Shown piece by piece: positions 1-4,829 of a stretch of 5,253 nt of DNA. A program made the position numbers and the translations under genes. Source of the stretch: Candidatus Nanohaloarchaea archaeon (GTDB lineage Archaea > EX4484-52 > GLR71); the NCBI GenBank assembly GCA_030636885.1, contig DAOVVY010000066.1:1-5253 (forward strand), given 5' to 3'. Every line of letters starts with the position of its first letter. Positions within the stretch are counted from its first letter, which is position 1. The notes under the pieces were generated by a model. It saw only the letters and a list, made by a program, of their open reading frames with translations, did no database searches and was not told the origin of the DNA.

Positions 1-415
1 CAATTTCAGATATTACAGACACAGTAATGTTGATATCAGGTATCTCTTTTTTTATCTTCTGGAGATAGATTGGATTTGTAATAGTTATTGATGTCAGGCC
101 TGCAGTTTTCATATTTTTAACTAAAAAAAGTGTTTTTGATATTGTCTTTGGAGAATACCAATCAGCACCACCACAGCTTGAATTTAAAAGCATGTTTGAT
201 TTCCAACCAAGCTTTTTGCAGAATGCTACAACTTTTTTCGCATCATCTGTTGTGAAGGTCTTAACCACTCGGGCTGAACCGAAAAATTCTTGAGGCGCAG
301 GAAAGTAGATACCTTCAATCTTATTGCCATTAAGACCGTCTGCGAAATGTTTCCTTAGTTTATCTAGAAGCTTGAAATCGCCGTTGAATGGTACCCAGAA
401 ACTAAAGCCAGACAT
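1..415 (-). CDS. U32-peptidase-like (UbiU/PrtC-type) protein, N-terminal part
   Basis: This reading frame runs from an ATG at 415 off the left edge, so only about 138 N-terminal residues are visible and the C-terminal part is missing. The visible part alternates predicted beta strands and helices in the manner of a TIM barrel. A segment beginning NMLLNSSCGG, followed by a helix and then GLTSITITNPIYLQKIKKE and a strand ending ISVIS-like (NITVSVISEI), resembles the barrel core of U32 proteins, which typically read as LLN..C followed by G(V/L).S(V/I)T(V/I)..P.L...I. U32 relatives include UbiU/UbiV, RlhA and TrhP, several of which bind an Fe-S cluster and support hydroxylation, while others are annotated as collagenase-like peptidases; which type this is cannot be told. 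An in-frame ATG at 421 is possible, but 415 sits at the right distance from the shared TATA box for a leaderless message. It is divergent from the radical SAM gene at 468, which suggests a shared role. Confidence 0.55.
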   Translation of the reverse strand, partial: MSGFSFWVPFNGDFKLLDKLRKHFADGLNGNKIEGIYFPAPQEFFGSARVVKTFTTDDAKKVVAFCKKLGWKSNMLLNSSCGGADWYSPKTISKTLFLVKNMKTAGLTSITITNPIYLQKIKKEIPDINITVSVISEI

Positions 416-437
416 AAACATATCTTACTTGCAAAAC

Positions 438-446
438 TTTTTAAAA
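438..446. promoter_or_regulatory. Shared bidirectional TATA box
   Basis: TTTTTAAAA lies in the 52-base gap between divergent start codons, and its core TTTTAAAA (439-446) is a perfect palindrome. Its centre is about 25.5 bases before the plus-strand ATG at 468 and 27.5 bases before the minus-strand ATG at 415. This is the spacing expected between an archaeal TATA box and a transcription start, so both messages could begin at or very near their start codons. On the plus strand the preceding GCAAAAC could serve as a BRE. No Shine-Dalgarno sequence is seen on either side, which fits leaderless messages. The assignment is by position and composition only. Confidence 0.5.
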
Positions 447-467
447 TGTGGTTTATAGATACAATAT

Positions 468-1457
468 ATGTCAGAACGTGTAGATCTTCTTGTGGGACAT
501 ACTTGCAACAACAGATGTATCCATTGTTTTATGGAGGATACACGAAAGGAATTAATAACTAAAAAATTGCCACTTGACAAGACTTTTTCTCAACTTAAAA
601 GAGCAATTAAAGAATATTCTGAAGATGGATACGAATCAATTACATTTACTGGTGGCGAAGCGACAATAAGACCTGATTTCTTAGAGCTTGCACAATGTGT
701 AAAAGACTATAAAATGAGAGTATCTATACAGAGCAATGGTAGGACATTTTCTGACAAGAAATTTACTGAAAAAATAATGCAGATAGATTCAGATATGTCT
801 GTAACTATACCCATACACAGCACTAAAGAAGAGGTGCATGACAAGATAACTCGTGTCAATGGCAGTTTCAGGCAGACAATAACTGGTATAAAAAATCTTG
901 TTGATGCGGGATGTAAAAATGTCAATGTAAAGACTGTCCTAAACAAATTTAATTACAAGGATGTTGTCAATATTGCAAAACTTGCAAAAGAAATTGGTGC
1001 AAAACAGTATAATATATCCGCACCGCAGATGAACGGTAATCATCTTATCAACTGGAAAGATATGGTAGTAAGCCATACTGAAAGTGTTCCTTATATCAAA
1101 AAAGCGATAGATTATGCAATTGAATTTGGATTGGAAATCAAATATGACGCGATACCCTTCTGTTTCATGGAAGGGCATGAAAAATACAATTCTGATAATG
1201 AGACAAGCATCATAACATCAATTGAGGGAGATAAAAGTATACGCGAGACTGAAACTAAAGAAAGCATACTGTTTGATCTTGAGGTTGGTAGACGCACTAA
1301 AGTCAACATATGTAAACAATGCAAATATTTCAATGTGTGCATGGGTGTCTGGAAAGAATATCCTGACATTTTCGGTATCTCTGAATTCAAGCCAGTCACA
1401 GGAAAACAGATTACAAGTGCAAAAGAATTTGTTGATAAAATCGGAAAAATTGATTAG
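468..1457 (+). CDS. Radical SAM enzyme with C-terminal auxiliary Fe-S cluster, HxsC-like (rSAM-A)
   Basis: This 329-residue protein is a radical SAM enzyme. Residues 13-20 (CNNRCIHC) form the CX3CX2C motif that binds the SAM-coordinating 4Fe-4S cluster, and FTGGE at 60-64 is the SAM-binding GGE motif. QSNGR and the following HDKIT..NGSF..T..GI.NL segment are typical of the MoaA/PqqE/HxsC-like radical SAM fold. At the C-terminus Cys232 (IPFCF) plus Cys282, Cys285 and Cys291 (CX2CX5C) supply four ligands for an auxiliary cluster, as in Twitch/SPASM-type maturases. The protein starts almost directly with the radical SAM domain, so it lacks the N-terminal extension I expect in classical HxsC. It is a clear paralogue of the gene at 3282-4256, sharing IRPDF, IHDKIT-like, CFMEG/CFLEG and YFNVC.GVW.EY motifs. 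The start is fixed by the TATA box about 25 bases upstream. Peptide or protein modification is the likely role; the substrate is unknown, and no HxsD-like partner lies next to it. Confidence 0.85.
   Translation: MSERVDLLVGHTCNNRCIHCFMEDTRKELITKKLPLDKTFSQLKRAIKEYSEDGYESITFTGGEATIRPDFLELAQCVKDYKMRVSIQSNGRTFSDKKFTEKIMQIDSDMSVTIPIHSTKEEVHDKITRVNGSFRQTITGIKNLVDAGCKNVNVKTVLNKFNYKDVVNIAKLAKEIGAKQYNISAPQMNGNHLINWKDMVVSHTESVPYIKKAIDYAIEFGLEIKYDAIPFCFMEGHEKYNSDNETSIITSIEGDKSIRETETKESILFDLEVGRRTKVNICKQCKYFNVCMGVWKEYPDIFGISEFKPVTGKQITSAKEFVDKIGKID
1437..1449 (-). terminator. T-rich tract after hxsB
   Basis: Read on the minus strand, two T runs (TTTTT and TTTT, joined by CCGA) follow the hxsB stop codon by about 13 bases. 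They could end the minus-strand message inside the 3' end of the convergent rSAM-A gene. There is no supporting hairpin, so this is a weak call. Confidence 0.25.
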
Positions 1458-1460
1458 AGG

Positions 1461-1477
1461 TTTTAACATTTTTCTTT
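1461..1477 (+). terminator. T-rich tract after rSAM-A
   Basis: TTTTAACATTTTTCTTT begins 3 bases after the plus-strand stop codon. Archaeal RNA polymerase often terminates on T-rich non-template tracts without a hairpin, so this is a reasonable end point for the rSAM-A message. It lies inside the last codons of the convergent hxsB gene, because only 5 bases separate the two stop codons. Confidence 0.35.
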
Positions 1478-2944
1478 ACATTTAGTATTTTTATTGGGCG
1501 TGCAAGAGTTTCTATTATTACCAATTACCCAACTTTTGACAATCTCCCATTTCTCTTTATCTTGCATCAAATTGTTAAAGATGTGTTCAAAAATACCTTT
1601 TTTCACGCGACAGTTGAATGAATTCGGTTTCTTGATTATATTCCCATGCTCACCGTATTCGTCAACTATACAGGGTCCGCAGAATGGATGGTAGACGCAT
1701 TCTGCGCAATCAAAAGATTCACCAGTTGTCATGTCAACAATGTCTAAGACATCCCATGAAGAATATAAGTCCTTGTATGTTGTCTCTTTTACATTTCCCA
1801 GCTTGAATACATCAAAGCTTCTGGCTTCATCACAGGTGTAAATATCACCTTTATAATTATATGCTACCTGAGACCATGCACATCCGCAAGGTGATGCGAG
1901 ACAGACAAAACCTTGATACTTTTTTGAGAATATTATGTTTTTTAAGAATATGTCAATTGTTCCTTCAACAATCTCTGTTCCTTTCTTGTTAAGCTCGATT
2001 ATGTAGTCCAGTCCTTTTTTCCAGAAGTCTAGATATTCCTCAGAGGTATAACCTATCTTGTTCCAGGTGTCTACTGCAAACCCTCCAACATTCATTCGTC
2101 GCGCCCAAAACCTATTCTGACCAAGTTTTAAATATTCATCTATTATCTCTTTCCAGTACGGTAAGGAGTGGCGTGTTATGGTCGGCATGAATGATACAGG
2201 TATGCCTTTGTCATCAAGCTTTTTTATCCAGGAAATAACATTATCATAAGTGCCTTTTCCATTGTCATAAAAACGATTTGTGTCATGGACCTTCTTTGGA
2301 CCGTCAAAAGAGGAATTTATCTGAATCTTGTTTTCTATAAGCCATGATAGTCTCGCATCATCCATGATGGTCAGGTTTGTCACAATCCTGAAATCTATCT
2401 CTTTTTCTGACTGTTTCGCTTTTTCTTTTGCATAGCCTACTACATATTTAACAATATCAAAATTAAGGAGTGGTTCGCCACCCTGGAACTCAATTGTAAG
2501 TCTCTTTGATGGGGACTGGACTATGAAATCAACTACTGCTTTTGCAGTATCTTCTGTCATATCATAAGCTTTGTCATGTTCTGGTTTGGATGCAGCATAG
2601 CAGTATACGCATTTCTGGTTGCACCTTAAAGTGGGTGTCAAGATGTGGAGTGTTGTCGCACTTGATAGTTGACTGAATTTGTTTCTGCATTGATTTGTTG
2701 CAATAGGAATATTGTTTTCTGAAAGGATTATGCCTTCGTTGAATAGAAGTGAATATAAGTTATGGTCTTTTTCAACCTCGCCCAACCTTAAAAGCCTGAA
2801 TTCTCTGTCATCGAGTATAACCCAACCACCATGTGGTGCTGTCATAAGGATTCTGCCAGGAGACAACTGTTTATGGGCATAGCTACCGACTATATATTTA
2901 TCCATATCAATTGAATGTGTCTTACCCATACTTATCATCTTCAT
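1463..2944 (-). CDS. hxsB: Radical SAM/SPASM maturase, HxsB type (His-Xaa-Ser system)
   Basis: This 493-residue protein matches the architecture of HxsB, a radical SAM maturase of the His-Xaa-Ser system. The N-terminal ~100 residues contain a segment of the form R.LMT...GGW..L...EFR.L..G, the small domain that precedes the barrel in HxsB. Cys108, Cys112 and Cys115 form CX3CX2C for the SAM cluster. IEFQGGEPLLNFD (residues 151-163), VTNL and SFDGP..VHD..R follow in the order typical of HxsB and anSME-like enzymes. The SPASM region has Cys348, 353, 355, 371, 413, 416, 422, 425 and 445, including CX2CX5CX2C, enough for two auxiliary 4Fe-4S clusters. The ATG at 2944 overlaps the TGA of the upstream hxsD-like gene as ATGA, so translation is probably coupled. 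An unusual Cys- and Lys-rich tail (Cys481, 489, 493) ends the protein. The radical SAM/SPASM call is secure; the HxsB assignment is recognition by eye. It could instead be another maturase of the anSME group. Confidence 0.82.
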   Translation of the reverse strand: MKMISMGKTHSIDMDKYIVGSYAHKQLSPGRILMTAPHGGWVILDDREFRLLRLGEVEKDHNLYSLLFNEGIILSENNIPIATNQCRNKFSQLSSATTLHILTPTLRCNQKCVYCYAASKPEHDKAYDMTEDTAKAVVDFIVQSPSKRLTIEFQGGEPLLNFDIVKYVVGYAKEKAKQSEKEIDFRIVTNLTIMDDARLSWLIENKIQINSSFDGPKKVHDTNRFYDNGKGTYDNVISWIKKLDDKGIPVSFMPTITRHSLPYWKEIIDEYLKLGQNRFWARRMNVGGFAVDTWNKIGYTSEEYLDFWKKGLDYIIELNKKGTEIVEGTIDIFLKNIIFSKKYQGFVCLASPCGCAWSQVAYNYKGDIYTCDEARSFDVFKLGNVKETTYKDLYSSWDVLDIVDMTTGESFDCAECVYHPFCGPCIVDEYGEHGNIIKKPNSFNCRVKKGIFEHIFNNLMQDKEKWEIVKSWVIGNNRNSCTPNKNTKCKEKC

Positions 2945-3198
2945 TTTGCCACACTGACTGCTTCATGGATTGCGTGGTTTATAAATTCAAGAAGTGCGGT
3001 CTTGAATTCGTCTTGTGTCATTTCCTCTTTTTGTCTAAAATAAACATTTAGCTTTTTATTGTCTCTTTGAAATTCTACTTTCATCTTAAAAATCGGCTGG
3101 AACCTTTCGCAGACTTCTGAAAGGACATACATACTATAAAACTCAGAATTGAATGATATTTTTGCATTGTCCTTGTCTTTGAATTCAATCGGTAACAT
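2941..3198 (-). CDS. hxsD: Small HxsD-like accessory protein
   Basis: This 85-residue protein begins with a strand-rich section (IEFK...KISF), then SEFYSMYVLSEVCERF as a helix, two strands (MKVEFQ, LNVYFRQ), and ends in a helix with EFKTALLEFINHAIHEAV. This is the layout of HxsD, a small protein of His-Xaa-Ser systems whose C-terminal helix carries an LLN-type motif. HxsD is thought to assist the radical SAM maturases, perhaps by binding the substrate; that role is inference. It overlaps hxsB by 4 bases (ATGA), the strongest contextual support. The frame is open further upstream: a GTG at 3210 lies 24 bases from the TATA-like box and could be a leaderless start, adding 4 residues. The ATG at 3198 is preferred because it opens directly onto the conserved-looking strand. 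It shares its general pattern with the HxsD-like domain encoded at 4268-4759. Confidence 0.62.
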   Translation of the reverse strand: MLPIEFKDKDNAKISFNSEFYSMYVLSEVCERFQPIFKMKVEFQRDNKKLNVYFRQKEEMTQDEFKTALLEFINHAIHEAVSVAK

Positions 3199-3226
3199 AA
3201 TAATACACACACTATGATTTTTTCTT

Positions 3227-3238
3227 AAATTATATAAA
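3227..3238 (-). promoter_or_regulatory. TATA-like box before the hxsD-hxsB pair
   Basis: Read on the minus strand, TTTATATAATTT lies in the 83-base gap before the hxsD-like ATG. Its core is centred about 24 bases before the GTG at 3210 and 36 bases before the ATG at 3198. That predicts transcription starting near 3208, so hxsD-hxsB may be transcribed separately from the genes upstream as well as by read-through. Confidence 0.4.
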
Positions 3239-3263
3239 TACTATCGATTTAATTTTTTTGAAA

Positions 3264-3298
3264 CTATAAAATATCTTTAATCTATAAAATGTCTTTCA
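3264..3298. repeat. Tandem 18-base repeat spanning the rSAM-B stop codon
   Basis: CTATAAAATRTCTTT occurs twice, at 3264-3278 and 3282-3296, with one mismatch and a period of 18 bases. On the minus strand the copies read as the final codons Lys-Asp-Ile-Leu-stop of rSAM-B, followed by Ile and then a second in-frame Lys-Asp-Ile-Leu-stop. The second copy is past the first stop and is not translated unless there is read-through. It looks like a local duplication of the gene's 3' end. Confidence 0.7.
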
Positions 3299-4256
3299 AT
3301 GTCAATGTCTTTCCTTTTACAGGTACAAGTTCATCCCCCCCGTAAAATTCAACGTATTCGCACCATACCCCTTCACAGACATTGAAATAACTGCACTTTT
3401 TACATTGAGAGGGTTTTGTCTTTATTCTCAACCGTTCAGTCTGCCAGTTCATTTCAGGTTCTCCGACTTGCCTTAATTCGCTTGACTTACCATCCATATA
3501 TTGTCTTATGAATTCCAGTTCGGAGGCATGCTTCTCGAAACCTTCAAGGAAACATAATGGTATGGCTTCAAAAGTGATATCTACATTGTTCTCTTCTGCA
3601 AAAGTAGCAGCATCAAGAACGGATTGGTGTATCTCAGTATATTTAGGCACTATATCAAACCAATATTTCCTTGCGTTACCCATACCATGCGGATATGCCA
3701 CATCTACTTGATTTATCTTCAGGTCTTTTGCGAGAGCCATTATGTCTTTCAGGTCTTTGAAATTGCTGCGTGAAATCACTACTTTGAAATTCACGCTTTT
3801 TGCACCGAGACGGATTAGGTTTTTTATGCCATTTACTGTCTGGTCAAATGAGCCGACCACATTTGTTATCTTGTCATGGATCTCTTTTTTTGAGGAGTGT
3901 AAGGCCACTTCAAAATGGAGGTTAGGCACCATTTCTACTGTCTTCTGTGCAAATTGCCCGACACAAAAAGAGCGACCGTTGGTCTGCAAGCCAGGATGTA
4001 CTCCGTTTGATTCTGCAAATTCAAGAAGTTCATGAAAATCAGGTCTTATCGTCACTTCGCCGCCAGTGAAAACTGCAGAGGTTGCTCCTTTTTCCTTTGC
4101 ATCTAGGATGTGCTCTTTGATCTCTTCTGTTGTACGGTCTATTGACTTGTTTTCTTTTTTCAGGCGTTCGACATGACCTGCAATAACGCAATGGATGCAA
4201 TTATTGTTGCATGTGTATCCAAATTTTATGTCAACAGAATTTATTTTATTTCCCAT
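3282..4256 (-). CDS. Radical SAM enzyme with C-terminal auxiliary Fe-S cluster, HxsC-like (rSAM-B)
   Basis: This 324-residue protein is the paralogue of rSAM-A. Cys16, Cys20 and Cys23 (CNNNCIHC) form the CX3CX2C cluster site and FTGGE at 63-67 is the SAM-binding motif. TIRPDF, QTNGRSF, IHDKIT..VGSF.QT..GIKNL and a Trp/Thr-Glu region follow in the same order as in rSAM-A. Cys235 (IPLCF) with Cys285, Cys288 and Cys294 gives the four ligands of an auxiliary cluster, and an extra Cys299 is absent from rSAM-A. The Cys pattern also resembles HxsC, but there is no N-terminal extension, so it is called HxsC-like only. The ATG at 4256 gives an N-terminus of the same length class as rSAM-A. A TTG at 4274 would add 6 residues and overlap the upstream stop codon by 7 bases; with the ATG the gap is 11 bases. 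It is very probably co-transcribed with the long HxsD-like gene and may use that protein as its partner. Confidence 0.85.
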   Translation of the reverse strand: MGNKINSVDIKFGYTCNNNCIHCVIAGHVERLKKENKSIDRTTEEIKEHILDAKEKGATSAVFTGGEVTIRPDFHELLEFAESNGVHPGLQTNGRSFCVGQFAQKTVEMVPNLHFEVALHSSKKEIHDKITNVVGSFDQTVNGIKNLIRLGAKSVNFKVVISRSNFKDLKDIMALAKDLKINQVDVAYPHGMGNARKYWFDIVPKYTEIHQSVLDAATFAEENNVDITFEAIPLCFLEGFEKHASELEFIRQYMDGKSSELRQVGEPEMNWQTERLRIKTKPSQCKKCSYFNVCEGVWCEYVEFYGGDELVPVKGKTLTLKDIL

Positions 4257-4267
4257 AAAATCCGAAC

Positions 4268-4759
4268 TCAACAATTATCAATCTTTCCTTTCTGTTCTGC
4301 CCAAGGTTTTGCGATGTCTTCTAAAGAGGAGTCATCATCACCAATATCATCCATTATAGGTACTTTTGAACCGATATCTATCTTTATTTTCTCAAGCTTT
4401 TTTGACTCGAATTCCTTTTCATCTTTATTTTCTGAATTGTTGTTTGGTGAAACAGAGAAGAAAGCACGTTTCAGCATGGCTTCGCGGACATCACGGTTCA
4501 CTTGCGATCTCACGAAATATGCAGCGTAGTTTACAAGCTCGTTGTTGAATTCGCCTGCATAGTCCTCTACATTTGCTTTATCATCTTTAGGTTTCAATGT
4601 TACAGATATCTCTTTTTCTGGGTCGCCATCAACATAGACATATGCTTTTTCAATAAATACATCTGCGGCCTGAAATATCACACCCATAGGATATACATTA
4701 GGATTTACTTTGAAAGTCACACTACCATCTTTTACATCAACAGAAATATTCTTGCTCAT
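4268..4759 (-). CDS. HxsD-like protein with acidic C-terminal tail
   Basis: Residues 5-100 of this 163-residue protein resemble HxsD: a strand (VTFKVNP), then VYPMGVIFQAADVF as a helix, strands YVYVDGD and ISVTLKP, and a C-terminal helix with EFNNELVNYAAYFVRSQV. The pattern parallels the smaller HxsD-like protein at 2941-3198, although the sequences are well diverged. Residues 101-163 form a low-complexity, Asn/Glu/Lys/Asp-rich tail with an acidic GDDDSS stretch, a single Trp153 and a terminal Cys163, the only cysteine in the protein. The ATG at 4759 is chosen because GGTTGTGA lies 4 bases before it and a TATA-like box lies about 44 bases upstream. A longer frame reaches ATGs at 4846 and 4879, but these would overlap the upstream gene and the added residues do not look like part of the domain. 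The gene sits 11 bases before rSAM-B. Its likely role is a substrate-recognition partner; the tail could also be the substrate. Confidence 0.6.
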   Translation of the reverse strand: MSKNISVDVKDGSVTFKVNPNVYPMGVIFQAADVFIEKAYVYVDGDPEKEISVTLKPKDDKANVEDYAGEFNNELVNYAAYFVRSQVNRDVREAMLKRAFFSVSPNNNSENKDEKEFESKKLEKIKIDIGSKVPIMDDIGDDDSSLEDIAKPWAEQKGKIDNC

Positions 4760-4763
4760 AAAT

Positions 4764-4771
4764 TCACAACC
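4764..4771 (-). promoter_or_regulatory. Shine-Dalgarno-like site deciding the 4759 start
   Basis: Read on the minus strand, GGTTGTGA precedes the ATG at 4759 with a 4-base spacer. It matches the archaeal consensus GGAGGTGA at 6 of 8 positions and is the clearest ribosome-binding-like site in the window, supporting the shorter form of the HxsD-like protein. Confidence 0.4.
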
Positions 4772-4793
4772 ATTAGTATTATGTATCTGGTTC

Positions 4794-4825
4794 AAAAAAT
4801 ATATAAATCCGTCGTAAAAAACGGA
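4794..4825 (-). terminator. Possible terminator of the right-hand gene
   Basis: Five bases after the stop codon of the upstream gene, the minus strand reads TCCGT, a T-rich loop, then ACGGA (a 5-base-pair stem at 4804-4825 region), followed by a T-rich run ending in TTTTTT at 4794-4799. The stem is short and the same bases overlap the TATA-like box, so this may simply be AT-rich promoter sequence. Confidence 0.25.
4799..4807 (-). promoter_or_regulatory. TATA-like box for the HxsD-like/rSAM-B operon
   Basis: Read on the minus strand, TTTATATAT is centred near 4803, in the 70-base gap before the HxsD-like gene. With the usual archaeal spacing, transcription would start near 4777, giving a leader of about 18 bases that contains the GGTTGTGA site. 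Confidence 0.45.
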
Positions 4826-4829
4826 GAGT

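Noticed and set aside
1112..1399. Minus-strand frames inside rSAM-A
   Set aside because: They lie opposite the conserved C-terminal part of rSAM-A, and no start signal was seen.
3211..3281. A hidden short precursor peptide gene in the gap between rSAM-B and the hxsD-like gene
   Set aside because: The gap is only 71 bases, very AT-rich, and holds a TATA-like box and half of an 18-base repeat; no start-plus-stop frame with plausible content was found.
3742..4035. A plus-strand frame of 97 codons opposite rSAM-B
   Set aside because: It mirrors the conserved radical SAM coding region on the other strand, and has no promoter, ribosome site or recognisable motif.
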